A stretch of DNA of 64,000 nt from an uncultured Acidimicrobiales bacterium (GTDB lineage: Bacteria > Actinomycetota > Acidimicrobiia > Acidimicrobiales > SHLQ01). Shown here piece after piece: positions 45,926 to 56,282 of the stretch. Location of the stretch: positions 62,001 through 126,000 of the forward strand of contig CALLQB010000072.1 in NCBI GenBank assembly GCA_938015295.1. The letters run 5' to 3'. The notes below the pieces were generated by a model that was not told the origin of the DNA, searched no databases, and saw only the letters and a list, made by a program, of their open reading frames with translations. Made by a program: the position numbers and the translations under genes. Every line of letters begins with the position of its first letter. Position 1 is the first letter of the stretch.

Positions 45926-47176
45926 TCACAGTTTTCCCCGGCCTTCGATCAGCTCGCTAAACAAGGCGCTGTACTGCTCGGCGACACCGAACGGCGAGAT
46001 CCACGTCTCGACAAAACTACGGCCAGCTGCGCCGGCGCTGCTGCGCATTTCGGCGCTTTCGACCAGCGCAACGAGCCCAGCGGTAAACGCCGGCTGGTCA
46101 TCGGGCTCAACGGCAACACCGCACCCTGTCGAGTCGATAAGGTTCGCGAGTTCAGTACCTGCGTCGACGCTCGCAAGCACCGGCCGCGCCGCCGCAAGAA
46201 TCGAATAGAACTTCGATGGCACGCTGCTGTGCGCCAGACCGCGCTTTAGCGGAACAAGGTGTACGTCGGCTGCGGCCAGGACCTCACCAAGACGCTCGAC
46301 CGGCTGGTAGTCGATAAACCGCACGTTGGGAAGATGTGCAGCCTGCCGCTCGAGGTCGGGTCGAGCGGAGCCGTTGCCATTGATGACAAACACCACATCG
46401 GTGCGGTCGACAAAGCTCTCCGCAGCACCTAAAGCAAGTTCGAGCGACTGCGAGAACCCAACGTTGCCGGCGTACATCACCACGAGCTTGCCGGCGAGAC
46501 CGAATTCTGTGCGATACGAGTTGGAAGTATCGCCTGGCGACGTAACCGCGATGGCTTCGGTATCGACAAAGTTGGGGATCACTCGCACCTTGCTGCGGTG
46601 CTGGTCTCCCACCTTCTGGCCAACGTTGTCGGCCAGATCGTTGCTCAGAACGGTGACCGCGTCGGCAAGGCCATACAGGTGTTTCTCCATGCGTTCGAAG
46701 AACCCGATGACCTTCGGCCCTTTGAGCACACCCAACTCGACAGCTACGTCGGGGAACACGTCTTGAATGTTAAAAACGAACGGCACGTTGCGACGCTTCG
46801 CCGATGTCCAGCCCGCGTAGCCAAGGGTAAGCGGAGGCGACATCGCCAAAACCGCATCGGCGGCGAAGGTCGACCCGGTCCCGTAGCCGGCAGCCAGCGT
46901 GGTAAACCCGCCGAACGCCAACGCTCGAGCCGGAATGTTGCCCTTGTCGGCCGGGAATGGATGCAGCCGTCGAATCTGACCCCAAGCAGTCTTTTCGAGC
47001 CGGGCAACCTTGCCGCCCCAGCCGTCTTCGATTCGCGTCTCGCGGTACCACGGCAACGAAGTGACAATCTCCATCTCGTGTCCAAGTTCGGCAAAGCCGC
47101 CGACAATGGCGGTCATCACCGAACCGGTCGGTGCGTAATCCGGAGCGAAGTGGGGGACAAAAATTTGCAGCTTCAT
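45926..47176 (-). CDS. Family 4 glycosyltransferase (WbuB-like)
   Basis: A 416-residue GT-B protein. The N-terminal Rossmann domain has PHFAPDYAPTGSVMTAIVGGFAELGHE and VTSLPWY; the C-terminal domain has VMYAGNVGFSQSLELALGAA and the EX7E-like donor region (VPSKFYSILAAARPVLASVD). It resembles WbuB-type transferases that add sugars to lipid-linked O-antigen or capsule intermediates. Its ATG overlaps the end of the next upstream GT4 by 4 nt, so three GT4 genes form one coupled unit. Confidence 0.85.
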   Translation of the reverse strand: MKLQIFVPHFAPDYAPTGSVMTAIVGGFAELGHEMEIVTSLPWYRETRIEDGWGGKVARLEKTAWGQIRRLHPFPADKGNIPARALAFGGFTTLAAGYGTGSTFAADAVLAMSPPLTLGYAGWTSAKRRNVPFVFNIQDVFPDVAVELGVLKGPKVIGFFERMEKHLYGLADAVTVLSNDLADNVGQKVGDQHRSKVRVIPNFVDTEAIAVTSPGDTSNSYRTEFGLAGKLVVMYAGNVGFSQSLELALGAAESFVDRTDVVFVINGNGSARPDLERQAAHLPNVRFIDYQPVERLGEVLAAADVHLVPLKRGLAHSSVPSKFYSILAAARPVLASVDAGTELANLIDSTGCGVAVEPDDQPAFTAGLVALVESAEMRSSAGAAGRSFVETWISPFGVAEQYSALFSELIEGRGKL

Positions 47177-48312
47177 GGTGCGAGCGCCTGTCGGTACACA
47201 TCCTCAAGCACTGCGCCCGCCAGCTCCCACGCATACGCCGTTGCCTGACGTCGGCCGGCCTCTGCAACCTTGTCACGTTCGGGGATGTTCTTCGTTCGGT
47301 TGATAATCGCGTCGACCCACGAATCGACGTTTCCTGGCGGCACCAAGGTGATCGCGTCGCCGCCCACCTCCGGGACAGCGGTTGCATCGGCAGCGATCAC
47401 GGGGCAACCAAGGGCCATGGCTTCGAGCACGGGAATTCCGAACCCTTCAAATCGGCTCGGAAACAGCAGCGCTTCGGCGTGCGCAACCAGCAGTTCAAGA
47501 ATTTGCCGCTCGACGCGACCTAACCGCCAGACGAGCGGCTCGAGAGCGAGTTCGGTGATCAGGTCGTCGACCGAAGCATCAGCTTGGCCGCTGCCACCAG
47601 TCAGCACGAGGCGGACCGAACAGCCAGCGTCGCGAGCTCCGGCGACGGCACGAAGAGCGGTGGCATGGTCCTTGTGATGGTGGGTGATCGCTGGGTAGAC
47701 GAAATAGGGTTCGGGTTCGTTGATGAGTGCTGCAACTGCGGCGGGCACAGCCGGGTCGTTAACCTCGAGCAGTGTCGGCAAGTCGTAGCCCGCTGAGACG
47801 GTGACAACCTTCTCGGGCGCGGTGTTGAACCGGCTTTTGATGTCACTCCCGACGAAGTCACTCGGCACAACAATGACCTCGGCGCGGGCCACCGACCGCG
47901 GGATGGCAGCACCAAGATACGACCGCTTCACCAAGCTGAAGTTTTCGGGCATCGCCAGAGGTTGCAGGTCGTGCAGGGTGAGAACTGACGGAACCGGCCG
48001 TAACGCCGGAATGGTGCCGCCGACGTGGTGCAACAGGGAAATTCCCAGCTCGCGCGTGCGTCGACGAAGCCACGTCGTCTCGTACCAAACCCGCAGCGGC
48101 CTGTTCGAGCCATCGATTTCGGCGACCTCGACGTTACACAACTCGCACAGTTCTGGATGGGCGTCGACAAAGGGCCGAAGAACAAACAGCGTAAACGTCA
48201 GCCCGTCGGGCTGGCGATCGAGAAGCGACTGGGTGGTTCGTACCGCGTATTCTTCAGTACCGCCAACCACACCAGGCACGCACCACAGAAGATTGATTCC
48301 AATGGCGCTCAC
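47173..48312 (-). CDS. Family 4 glycosyltransferase
   Basis: A 379-residue GT4. It begins INLLWCVPGVVGGTEEYAVRTTQSLL, and the C-terminal donor-site segment is FPSRFEGFGIPVLEAMALGCPVIAAD with the EX7E glutamates. HHHKDHATALRAVAGA and LVLTGGSG also fit. It overlaps by 4 nt with GT4 genes on both sides. It probably adds one sugar in assembly of the surface glycan; donor and acceptor are unknown. Confidence 0.87.
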   Translation of the reverse strand: MSAIGINLLWCVPGVVGGTEEYAVRTTQSLLDRQPDGLTFTLFVLRPFVDAHPELCELCNVEVAEIDGSNRPLRVWYETTWLRRRTRELGISLLHHVGGTIPALRPVPSVLTLHDLQPLAMPENFSLVKRSYLGAAIPRSVARAEVIVVPSDFVGSDIKSRFNTAPEKVVTVSAGYDLPTLLEVNDPAVPAAVAALINEPEPYFVYPAITHHHKDHATALRAVAGARDAGCSVRLVLTGGSGQADASVDDLITELALEPLVWRLGRVERQILELLVAHAEALLFPSRFEGFGIPVLEAMALGCPVIAADATAVPEVGGDAITLVPPGNVDSWVDAIINRTKNIPERDKVAEAGRRQATAYAWELAGAVLEDVYRQALAP

Positions 48313-49433
48313 AGCAGCTCAGCATAGGCAGAGAGCGTGAGATCCGCGGTTCGCTTCCAGGTATACGTTGCTGCTCGACGACTGGCTTCGCGCACCATGG
48401 CGTTGACGTCCGCGCCGCCCGCCAGCACGTCGGACAGTGCGTTTGCTATGGCGTCGACGTTCGTTGGGTCGACCCCTACCCCGCCGCCACCGGCGACCAG
48501 TTCTTCGGTGGCTGTGCCAAGGGAGGTGATCACCGGCGCCCCCTGTGCCATGGCTTCAAGCACCGGTAGGCCGAATCCTTCGAAGAGCGACGGATAGGCA
48601 AAGGCCGACGCGCCGCCGTAGAGCGCGACCAGATCTGAGCGCGACACAAACCCCAACATCTTTGCCCGGTCGCCGAGCGGAGCAATCGCTGTAGCGATGT
48701 CCTCTTGCCAGCCCGTTGGGCCAACAATTGCCAGGGTCACGTCCGGTGGTGCCGAAGCGCTGAACGCCTCGATAAGCCGACCTAGGTTCTTGCGCGGCTC
48801 GAGCGTGCCGACCGACAACACGTACCGTCCAGGCAGCGCGAACCGAACCTTGACCTGTTCGACTTCGTTGGGCGGGGCCTTCGCCTGGTCGACGCCCCAC
48901 GGGATAACCCGGATCGAACGAGAATCAACACCGGACCGTTCGACATCGTCGGCGGTTGCCTGCGATGGCACAAGGGTCAATTGCGCCCGTTCAATCGTGC
49001 GCTGAAAGCACCGCTCGAAGAACCGGACTCCGTGGCTGGTGAAAAGGTCGCGATGGTGCACCCAGGCGAGGTCGTGCTGGGTAACGACCAACGGTTTCTT
49101 TGTCGACGGGACGATCCCGCCCGTGGCGTGGACCACGTCGACGTCGCGCACGAAACGATCAAGCGGCGGCCACGGCCCTCGACTCCATGCCTGATAGAGC
49201 AGCTGACGGGGAAAGGGCAGATGGTGAACGTCGACCGGCACGCGGTAGGCGGGTTCGGGTGCGTCCTTGTGACGGGCAGCGATGCCGGTCGCAACAACGT
49301 CGGGGCGGCCCGCAAAGGCTCGCAGCAGGTCAATAGTTGCGCCTGCGGTGCCTCCGGGCACCGCGTGCCAACACTGCTCGACCACAAGACCGGCACGACA
49401 CGGCTGGTCGCTTGACGACTCCGTTCCAAACAT
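48309..49433 (-). CDS. Family 4 glycosyltransferase
   Basis: A 374-residue GT4 with VLSVGTLEPRKNLGRLIEAF and the donor-site YPSLFEGFGLPVLEAMAQGAPVITS. The N-terminal domain binds the acceptor (VVEQCWHAVPGGTAGATIDLL). It is the first gene of the coupled GT4 trio; its stop overlaps the following ATG. It is divergent from the GDP-fucose synthase-like gene. Confidence 0.87.
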   Translation of the reverse strand: MFGTESSSDQPCRAGLVVEQCWHAVPGGTAGATIDLLRAFAGRPDVVATGIAARHKDAPEPAYRVPVDVHHLPFPRQLLYQAWSRGPWPPLDRFVRDVDVVHATGGIVPSTKKPLVVTQHDLAWVHHRDLFTSHGVRFFERCFQRTIERAQLTLVPSQATADDVERSGVDSRSIRVIPWGVDQAKAPPNEVEQVKVRFALPGRYVLSVGTLEPRKNLGRLIEAFSASAPPDVTLAIVGPTGWQEDIATAIAPLGDRAKMLGFVSRSDLVALYGGASAFAYPSLFEGFGLPVLEAMAQGAPVITSLGTATEELVAGGGGVGVDPTNVDAIANALSDVLAGGADVNAMVREASRRAATYTWKRTADLTLSAYAELL

Positions 49434-49463
49434 TGGCTTGAGTCTGGCATGCCTGAGGCCTAG

Positions 49464-49469
49464 TAGAGT
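49464..49469 (+). promoter_or_regulatory. Candidate -10 box of a near-leaderless promoter (fcl-like gene)
   Basis: TAGAGT, 8 nt before the ATG at 49478. The spacing is 1-2 nt longer than in the other leaderless candidates. Confidence 0.35.
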
Positions 49470-49477
49470 CGACCCGC

Positions 49478-50440
49478 ATGTCGGATTATTGGCGCAAGCA
49501 ACGTGTTCTCGTTACGGGTGGAGCCGGGTTCCTCGGACAGGCGGTTGTCGCCCGACTGCACGCCGAGGGGTGCGCGGACGTCGTCGTTCCACGAAGCAAA
49601 GACCATGATCTCCGGGAGGCCGGCGCGGCGAATGCCCTTCTCGTGTCGCAAGCACCCGACATCGTGATTCATCTCGCGGCACGAGTCGGCGGCATCGGCG
49701 CCAACATGGCCCGACCGGCCGACCTCTACCTCGACAATCTGCTCCTAGGCACCAACATCATCGAGGCTGCTCGACTCGCCGGCACCGCAAAAACCGTAAT
49801 CGTCGGCACCATCTGTTCGTACCCGAAGTTCACACCGGTACCGTTCACCGAAGACTCGCTGTGGACGGGGTATCCCGAAGAAACCAACGCCCCCTATGGC
49901 GTGGCAAAGCTCGCTCAGCTCGTGCATCTCCAAGCCAATCGGGCCCAGTACGGCCAGCGAGGCATCTACCTGATGCCGACAAACCTGTATGGGCCCGGCG
50001 ACAAGTTCCATCCGGCGGTGTCTCACGTGATCCCGGCACTCATCAAGAAGTGTGTCGAAGCCCGAGACCGGGGCGACGCGACGATCACGGTTTGGGGCAC
50101 CGGGGCAGCCAGTCGAGAATTTCTCTATGTCGACGATGCCGCTCGCGGAATCGTGGCAGCCAGCGAGAACTACGACGACGCCGAACCGGTCAACCTCGGC
50201 GCCCACGAAGAAACACCGATCCGGGCGCTGGTCGAGACCATCGCTGAATTGGTGGGATTCGAAGGCGAACTCGAATGGGACCGGACAAAACCCGATGGGC
50301 AGCCGCGTCGTTGTGTCGATACTACGCGGGCGCGCGAATCCTTCGGGTTCACGGCTACGACCACCCTCACCGACGGCCTGCGAGCCACGATCGACTGGTA
50401 CGAAGCCAACATCGAGGCCGCCGAGGCGGCCACGATTTAG
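49478..50440 (+). CDS. fcl: GDP-L-fucose synthase-like reductase/epimerase
   Basis: A 320-residue extended [21 protein letters not shown], the [20 protein letters not shown] segment, catalytic Ser in SYPKF and Tyr-Lys in [10 protein letters not shown], and [13 protein letters not shown] are typical of WcaG/Fcl, which epimerises and reduces the Gmd product to GDP-L-fucose. Fcl-related epimerases for other 6-deoxy sugars look similar. It ends overlapping the end of convergent uxs by 4 nt. Confidence 0.85.
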   Translation: MSDYWRKQRVLVTGGAGFLGQAVVARLHAEGCADVVVPRSKDHDLREAGAANALLVSQAPDIVIHLAARVGGIGANMARPADLYLDNLLLGTNIIEAARLAGTAKTVIVGTICSYPKFTPVPFTEDSLWTGYPEETNAPYGVAKLAQLVHLQANRAQYGQRGIYLMPTNLYGPGDKFHPAVSHVIPALIKKCVEARDRGDATITVWGTGAASREFLYVDDAARGIVAASENYDDAEPVNLGAHEETPIRALVETIAELVGFEGELEWDRTKPDGQPRRCVDTTRARESFGFTATTTLTDGLRATIDWYEANIEAAEAATI

Positions 50441-51381
50441 AGGTTCTCGATACCCAGGCTCTGGAAGTATTCGGCGGTGCGCTGAAGGCCTTCGCGGAGC
50501 TGGACCTTTGGCTCCCACCCGAGCAGCTCGCGCGCCTTGGTAATATCTGGCTTGCGTTGGGCCGGATCGTCGACCGGCAGGTTCTGGTACACAACCTCAG
50601 ACTCGATGTTGAGGACTTCTAGCACCAGTTCGGCAAGCTCAGAGATAGTGAACTCACCAGGGTTGCCAATGTTGATTGGTCCGATCTGCTCGGAATCGAG
50701 TAGCGCAAGAAAGCCGCGAACTTCGTCCTCGACGTAACAGAAGCTGCGGGTCTGGCTGCCATCGCCGTAGATGGTGATCGGCTCGCCGCGCAAAGCTTGC
50801 ACGATAAAGTTCGAGACAACCCGGCCATCGCGTGCGCGCATGCGAGGACCGTAGGTGTTGAAGATTCGCACAATACGTACCGGCACGTTGTGGTAGCGGT
50901 GGTACGCCATCGTCATCGCTTCAGAGAACCGCTTCGCTTCGTCGTACACACCACGGGGACCGACCGGGTTCACATGGCCCCAGTACTCTTCGGTCTGCGG
51001 ATGGACCTGCGGATCGCCGTACACCTCGCTGGTGGACGCGATCATGAACTTCGCGCCCTTCGCGGTCGCAAGTCCGAGACTGTTGTGGGTGCCGAGGCTG
51101 CCCACTTTCAGCGTCTGAATCGGCTTTTCAAGATAATCGATAGGTGATGCTGGGCTCGCAAAGTGCATGACGATATCGACATCGCCGGGAACCCAGATGT
51201 ACTCGCTCACATCGTGGTTGACGTAGGTGAACTGGTCGTTGCCGAACAGGTGAGCGATGTTGTCGACGCTTCCGGTGATGAGGTTGTCGATCGCAACGAC
51301 CTCGTCGCCTCGGGCGATAAGTGCATCACAAAGGTGTGATCCTAGAAAGCCTGCGCCGCCGGTGATTACTACACGTGCCAT
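50437..51381 (-). CDS. uxs: UDP-glucuronate decarboxylase (UDP-xylose synthase)
   Basis: A 314-residue [41 protein letters not shown], catalytic TSEVYGDP and Tyr-Lys in [12 protein letters not shown], and [14 protein letters not shown] are the UXS signature. It decarboxylates UDP-glucuronate to UDP-xylose. Its ATG shares a base with the TAA of ugd (TAATG), so the two successive enzymes of the pathway are co-translated. Confidence 0.94.
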   Translation of the reverse strand: MARVVITGGAGFLGSHLCDALIARGDEVVAIDNLITGSVDNIAHLFGNDQFTYVNHDVSEYIWVPGDVDIVMHFASPASPIDYLEKPIQTLKVGSLGTHNSLGLATAKGAKFMIASTSEVYGDPQVHPQTEEYWGHVNPVGPRGVYDEAKRFSEAMTMAYHRYHNVPVRIVRIFNTYGPRMRARDGRVVSNFIVQALRGEPITIYGDGSQTRSFCYVEDEVRGFLALLDSEQIGPINIGNPGEFTISELAELVLEVLNIESEVVYQNLPVDDPAQRKPDITKARELLGWEPKVQLREGLQRTAEYFQSLGIENL

Positions 51382-52706
51382 TAGTTGCGACCAATCCCTT
51401 GGTAGGTGAAGCCTCGACGACGCACTGCGCCACGGTCGAGGATGTTGCGGCTATCTACAATGCTTTTCTGATTGACGAGCTCGGCGATCTTGTCGAGATC
51501 AAGCCACTTGAACTCATCCCACTCAGTGAGCACGGTGATCACGTCGGCGCCTTCGCTTGCGGCGTAGGCGTCGGCGACTACTTCAAGCCCGTCCATGTCG
51601 TGCGAGCTGACCGCTGGGTCGAACGCTTTGACGGTCGCTCCACGGTCGATGAGGCGTTTGATGACTTCGAGTGCAGGCGACTCTCGCAAGTCGTCGGTGC
51701 CTGCTTTGAACGTGAGGCCGAAGGCGCCGATGACGGCACCGGCGAGCTCACCGCCCGCCGCGGCCTCGATCTTGTCGACGACTCGTCCGAACTGATCATC
51801 GTTCACTTCGATCACGCCACGCAGCAGGCTGAAGTCGTACCCAGCGTCCTCGGCTATGCGAGTGAGCGCACGGGTATCTTTCGGGAAACACGAGCCTCCC
51901 CAGCCGGGGCCAGGGCGCAGAAACTGATGACCAATGCGTTTGTCATAACCCATGCCCAACATGACGTCATTCACGTCAGCCCCGACGGCTTCACAAACCG
52001 CGGCGACAGCGTTGACAAACGACAGCTTTGTCGCAAGGAAGGCGTTACTTGCGTACTTGGTAGTTTCGGCCGACGCCGGATCGGTTACAAGAATCGGTGC
52101 GCGAACGCCGAGAAAGAGCGACGCAACGCGTGTGGCGGCCTGTTGGTCGTCGGCGCCTATCACCACTCGATCGGGGTTCAGGAAGTCGGCGACTGCCGAG
52201 CCTTCCCGAAGAAACTCGGGGTTGGACACCACGGGACAGTCGGTTCGTCCCAACGCCTGCTCCACGAGCCGGGTGGACCCGACGGGTACGGTCGACTTGT
52301 TGACGACAACCGTGCCACGACCAAGGTGCGGCGAGATCTCGGCGGCAGCCGCTTCGATATAGCTCAGGTCGGCAGATCCGTCTGGCATCTGCGGAGTCGG
52401 AACACAGAGGTAGACGAAATCTCGACCTTCGACCGCATGTGCTGAGCCGAGAACGAAGTTGAGGTTGCCCGCTTCCATCGCCTCTTGGACAATCGCTTCC
52501 AAGCCATCTTCGTGGATAGGGATCTTGCCCGCCTTCAGCATGTCGACCTTGACCGGGTCGATGTCGGCACACAACACGTCGTGGCCGAGGGAGGCGAAAC
52601 ACGCACCGGTGGTGAGTCCGACGTATCCCGTGCCGATGACCGCAATTCGGCTCGTCAGTTCAGGGGCGTTGACGGTTGCTTGATCCATGTCGGGGGGAAG
52701 CTCCAT
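51381..52706 (-). CDS. ugd: UDP-glucose 6-dehydrogenase
   Basis: A 441-residue enzyme with the NAD-binding [18 protein letters not shown], the lysine segment [16 protein letters not shown] and the catalytic Cys in [13 protein letters not shown]. It oxidises UDP-glucose twice to UDP-glucuronate, the substrate of the following uxs. A few residues precede the Rossmann segment, so a start at the internal MDQ is possible. Confidence 0.95.
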   Translation of the reverse strand: MELPPDMDQATVNAPELTSRIAVIGTGYVGLTTGACFASLGHDVLCADIDPVKVDMLKAGKIPIHEDGLEAIVQEAMEAGNLNFVLGSAHAVEGRDFVYLCVPTPQMPDGSADLSYIEAAAAEISPHLGRGTVVVNKSTVPVGSTRLVEQALGRTDCPVVSNPEFLREGSAVADFLNPDRVVIGADDQQAATRVASLFLGVRAPILVTDPASAETTKYASNAFLATKLSFVNAVAAVCEAVGADVNDVMLGMGYDKRIGHQFLRPGPGWGGSCFPKDTRALTRIAEDAGYDFSLLRGVIEVNDDQFGRVVDKIEAAAGGELAGAVIGAFGLTFKAGTDDLRESPALEVIKRLIDRGATVKAFDPAVSSHDMDGLEVVADAYAASEGADVITVLTEWDEFKWLDLDKIAELVNQKSIVDSRNILDRGAVRRRGFTYQGIGRN

Positions 52707-52812
52707 GCTCAGTGATCGGGGTCGTGCGGTTGCGACCCATAGTAAACAAAAACCGCTCTGCGTGGTAGATGGATTTGGGATTTATTCCCAGCGTGAGAAA
52801 AAGTGCCGAGCG

Positions 52813-54528
52813 TCACTCGCAAGCCGTCCCGCTTGGCACCTGACCGCGCACAACTTCGGAGGTCGTGGTGGTTGAAAGCACCTCACTGGGGCCATCGGTT
52901 GTCGCTGGACTTGGCGGAAGCGTCGTCGTGGAAACCGTGGTCTCTGGCGCGCCAGCATCGCCGGTCTCGCTGGTCTCTCCGGTCTCTCCAGGGACAGCCG
53001 GAAGTGTCGTTGAGACATCGGGGACAGACACAAAAAGTTCGCTGATCTCCGCAGGCGGCCGAGGGAGAAGACGAACAGTGTTGTAATCGGCCCCCACAAC
53101 AAGTTCTATCGACGCTGATTCCCCGCTTTTGAGGCCGACACCCGGAAGGCTGCCGAGGTACCTGGCGAGAAGCTCGGCCGACGCCTGCGAGTCATTTGTG
53201 AAGCGAATGACCGTTTCGGAGTCCGCTTCGACCTGCCCGCTGTTGACCACATCGAAACCCCGAGCGCGGAGACTATCGACAGCGTCGGCGACCTGCTGCG
53301 GTTCGCCGGACCCCTGCGCGACAATGATCTTGATGTCTGCTGGATGGACATCGCCGGGAGCAAGCCCACGAAACACATCGAGGACCGGCTGGGCGGTCTG
53401 GGGCATCAGCCGCAGGATTTCGATCCGCGGTATCTCTGGCTCAGCGACCTCGGCAGTGTCGCCGGCTTCACCGGTCTCGCCGGATTCGGCGGTGTCTTGT
53501 TGTCTTGGCGCCGGAGCGGCACCAGTTTCGACCGAATCGAACTTCACCGGCAGCTCATAGCGGGCCAGCGAATCGGGATCGAACTCGCGAAACGCTGTGC
53601 CGATGTTCAACAAGTCACGAATCGACAACTCGTCATCGATCGAAATGCTGCTTCCGTCGTCGGTCACCGCGCTGACAAGCCGTTCGATCTCCAGTGGGTT
53701 GCGGCCCGTACGGGAAACAACCTGATCGAGAGCGAGAATCATGAAGTCGCGCTGGCGCGCACCCCGATCAAGATCGGTCCGACTGTCGACAGACACCCAC
53801 TGGCCATCGATGAACTCTTGATACTTGCGACTTCTGACGTAGCCGAGCGCCTCGCTACCCGTCAACGAGACACAACCGGCCTCGGGGATCGACAACCCCG
53901 AGCTGCGATCTCGAGCCGGGTTCTGGAAATAGATTGGCACACCACCAATCGTGTCAACCACAGCAGCGAACCCGGCGAAGTCGACTTGCATGTAGTGGTG
54001 AATATCGACATCAAAGTAGGAAGTGACCGTTTCGACCAACAGCGATGGCCCGCCACGAGACAACGCTGCGTTGATCTTTTCTTCTTTGAAACCGGGAATC
54101 GGTACCCAAAGGTCTCGCGGAATCGAAAGAATCGCGGCTCTACCGGTCTCCGGGTCGAGTCGAACCAACATGATCGTGTCGGCCCGAGATCGCTTCGCCT
54201 CAGACTCGAGGTCGCGCCCTGCGGTCACCGGATTGTTCTCGTCGAGCCTCGCTGCGCTGTCGGAGCCGACGAGAAGAAAGTTCAACGGTTCGCCTGCGGC
54301 AGGCGGTTCGGCAAGGGTGTTCTGCCCGGCCGCAAAATCGATCCGCGGGATTGACCGAGCCGTCTCGCTCACGCGCTGCAACGACCACGCCGCGATCAAG
54401 CACGCGGCAATCACCGCCAGGTTCCCCAACATAAGGAGGCGTTGCGGCCATGTGCGGCGCAAGAGTACCGGAGGGCCGTGTTCCACGAGGAGTAACGCTA
54501 GCAGCGGCGCTACCCACTTTGGTTCCAC
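52813..54528 (-). CDS. LytR-CpsA-Psr family glycan ligase with LytR_C domain
   Basis: About 571 residues from a GTG. One membrane segment (about 30-50) is followed by an LCP domain (about 82-290) with NFLLVGSD, RADTIMLVRLDPETGRAAILSIPRDLWVPIPG (conserved Asp and Arg residues), INAAL and LTGSEALGYVRSRK. A LytR_C domain follows (about 400-470, VDSLRARGFDVVNSG). The ends are Thr/Pro-rich and include GETGETSETGDAG. LCP enzymes attach undecaprenyl-linked glycans to peptidoglycan. Next to ugd, uxs and the GT4 genes, it probably ligates this locus's polysaccharide to the wall. Confidence 0.9.
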   Translation of the reverse strand: MEPKWVAPLLALLLVEHGPPVLLRRTWPQRLLMLGNLAVIAACLIAAWSLQRVSETARSIPRIDFAAGQNTLAEPPAAGEPLNFLLVGSDSAARLDENNPVTAGRDLESEAKRSRADTIMLVRLDPETGRAAILSIPRDLWVPIPGFKEEKINAALSRGGPSLLVETVTSYFDVDIHHYMQVDFAGFAAVVDTIGGVPIYFQNPARDRSSGLSIPEAGCVSLTGSEALGYVRSRKYQEFIDGQWVSVDSRTDLDRGARQRDFMILALDQVVSRTGRNPLEIERLVSAVTDDGSSISIDDELSIRDLLNIGTAFREFDPDSLARYELPVKFDSVETGAAPAPRQQDTAESGETGEAGDTAEVAEPEIPRIEILRLMPQTAQPVLDVFRGLAPGDVHPADIKIIVAQGSGEPQQVADAVDSLRARGFDVVNSGQVEADSETVIRFTNDSQASAELLARYLGSLPGVGLKSGESASIELVVGADYNTVRLLPRPPAEISELFVSVPDVSTTLPAVPGETGETSETGDAGAPETTVSTTTLPPSPATTDGPSEVLSTTTTSEVVRGQVPSGTACE

Positions 54529-54553
54529 CTAGTGTTCGATCAATCGGTGGGCC

Positions 54554-54559
54554 TACCGT
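54554..54559 (+). promoter_or_regulatory. -10 box of a leaderless promoter (aminotransferase class IV gene)
   Basis: TACCGT, 6 nt (TGTTCT) before the ATG at 54566. Confidence 0.5.
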
Positions 54560-54565
54560 TGTTCT

Positions 54566-55444
54566 ATGACGCGACCCGCCTCTTCGCCACAAGCCACCAC
54601 CGACTACTGCCGGCTCGTTTGGGCAGATGGCGAGATGCTCGACCTCGCTGACGCACGCGTCTCTCCGCTCGATCACAGTGTGCTGGTCGGCGACGGCGTG
54701 TTCGAAACCTGCAAAATCATCGACCGAACGCCGTTTGCCCTAAGTCGGCATCTTCAACGGTTACGCTTTTCGGCCACCAGTCTCGGCATCGAACCGCCGA
54801 CGAGCGACATCGTCGGCAAAGCTGCCCTTGCAGTGATCGACGCAAACAGCGACGCTGGACACTGCCCGACCCGCCTGCGCATCACGGTCACGAGTGGCTC
54901 GGGGCCACTCGGTTCGGCACGGGGCGTCGAGAACGCGAAACTGTTCATCGCCGCTGCAGTGACCCCTCACCCGGTAGGCCCCGCCGACATCATCACGGTG
55001 CCGTGGGCGCGAAACGACAAAGGGGCCCTAGTCGGTCTCAAAACCACCTCCTACGCCGAAAACGTCATGGCGATCGAACGGGCCCACGCCGAAGGCGCCA
55101 CCGAAGCGTTGTTTCCTAACACCGTCGGAAATCTCTGCGAAGGCACTGGTTCCAACGTTTTTGTCATCCTCGATGACCAGCTTGTCACCCCTCCCCTTTC
55201 GGCAGGCTGTCTGGCAGGAATCACCCGCCAACTCGTGTTGGATACAACGACCGCGGTCGAACGCGACATCACGATGGAAGAATTCTTGGCTGCCAATGAG
55301 GCATTCCTCACCTCGAGCACGCGAGACGTCATGCCCATCAGCACGGTCGATGGGAACGCTCTACCAACGGTCGACGGCCCACTGACACAACAAGCACGAC
55401 TCGCGTTCGCTGCGCTGGTCGAGGAAACGCTCGACCCCCGCTAG
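54566..55444 (+). CDS. Class IV aminotransferase (aminodeoxychorismate lyase or branched-chain aminotransferase type)
   Basis: A 292-residue fold-type IV PLP enzyme. GDGVFETCKII, LQRLRFSATSLGI, the PLP Lys in GLKTTSYAENV and EGTGSNVFVI are family marks. Both 4-amino-4-deoxychorismate lyase (folate) and branched-chain or D-amino-acid aminotransferases share them. PabC is favoured slightly by the length and the SAGCLAGITR segment. It overlaps no neighbour, and lies 37 bp from divergent LCP. Confidence 0.8.
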   Translation: MTRPASSPQATTDYCRLVWADGEMLDLADARVSPLDHSVLVGDGVFETCKIIDRTPFALSRHLQRLRFSATSLGIEPPTSDIVGKAALAVIDANSDAGHCPTRLRITVTSGSGPLGSARGVENAKLFIAAAVTPHPVGPADIITVPWARNDKGALVGLKTTSYAENVMAIERAHAEGATEALFPNTVGNLCEGTGSNVFVILDDQLVTPPLSAGCLAGITRQLVLDTTTAVERDITMEEFLAANEAFLTSSTRDVMPISTVDGNALPTVDGPLTQQARLAFAALVEETLDPR

Positions 55445-55451
55445 TCGAGCA

Positions 55452-56264
55452 CTACGGCGACGCCGGACGCACGTGATGCACGTCGCCAGCATGAACGGTT
55501 GTGGTCGTACCGGCCGTGTCGACGACGAGTCGCCCGTCGCCGTCAATCCCGGTGGCGACACCTTCGAACGACATACCGTCGACCCGGTCGACGCGCACCG
55601 CTTGACCGATGGTTGCGCAACCAGCGCGATATGCGTCGAGCAACGCGGCGGCTCCGCTGTCGCTGCGAAGGGTGGTCAACCAAGCATCGAAGCGAGCCGA
55701 GACGGCAGCAAGAATTTGATCGCGACTAGCCAGCTGCTTGAGTTCGTCGGCGGGAGCGCCTGGCCGAACCTCGGCCAGAAGCTCGTCGAGCGAGACCGCT
55801 CCCGGCGGGGCGGTAAGTAGGTTCATCCCTAGACCTGCTGCGGCTCCGACGATCTCGCCGTCGACGACCACGGTCTCCACCAACATTCCGGCAAGCTTTC
55901 GGTCGTCGACCAGCACATCGTTTGGCCACTTGAGGGCCGCGGTCGTTCCCCCGGTGGACCTCACCGCGTCGAGAGCTGCAAGGCCGAAAGCCAGCGGCAC
56001 CAACGGGTGCACATCGGCCACCTGAAGGAGAAACGACACCAGAAGCGCTTCGCCCGGTTCAGCCTCCCACGTCCGGTCTAGCCGTCCGCGTCCGCTCGAT
56101 TGAAAATCTGCAGCGAGCACCGTGATCGACCAATCACCTGCCCGAGCTCGAGCCACGAGATCCGAATTTGTTGAGCCGGTCGAGGCCACCACCATCGTTC
56201 GGCTCGTACCGAACCGAGGTTCCGGTGGATGAACTGCGTCAGGGTTCGCCCCTTTGGTCACCAT
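55452..56264 (-). CDS. birA: Biotin-[acetyl-CoA-carboxylase] ligase
   Basis: A 270-residue ligase without the N-terminal DNA-binding domain. It has STGSTNSDL, the biotinyl-AMP site SSGRGRLDRTW (GRGRLDR), LKWPNDVLVDDRKLAGMLVE and the C-terminal SH3-like domain. It biotinylates the carrier lysine of the acyl-CoA carboxylase encoded divergently 18 bp away. A TAGAAT box 7 nt before the ATG at 56264 supports this start over an internal one at MVVASTGSTN. Confidence 0.94.
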   Translation of the reverse strand: MVTKGANPDAVHPPEPRFGTSRTMVVASTGSTNSDLVARARAGDWSITVLAADFQSSGRGRLDRTWEAEPGEALLVSFLLQVADVHPLVPLAFGLAALDAVRSTGGTTAALKWPNDVLVDDRKLAGMLVETVVVDGEIVGAAAGLGMNLLTAPPGAVSLDELLAEVRPGAPADELKQLASRDQILAAVSARFDAWLTTLRSDSGAAALLDAYRAGCATIGQAVRVDRVDGMSFEGVATGIDGDGRLVVDTAGTTTTVHAGDVHHVRPASP

Positions 56265-56271
56265 TCGAGTA

Positions 56272-56277
56272 ATTCTA
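56272..56277 (-). promoter_or_regulatory. -10 box of a leaderless promoter (birA), overlapping the acc promoter region
   Basis: TAGAAT on the minus strand, 7 nt before the birA ATG. On the plus strand the overlapping TAATTC (56270-56275) lies 7 nt before the acc ATG, with TAGGAG also forming a ribosome site. Confidence 0.45.
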
Positions 56278-56282
56278 GGAGC

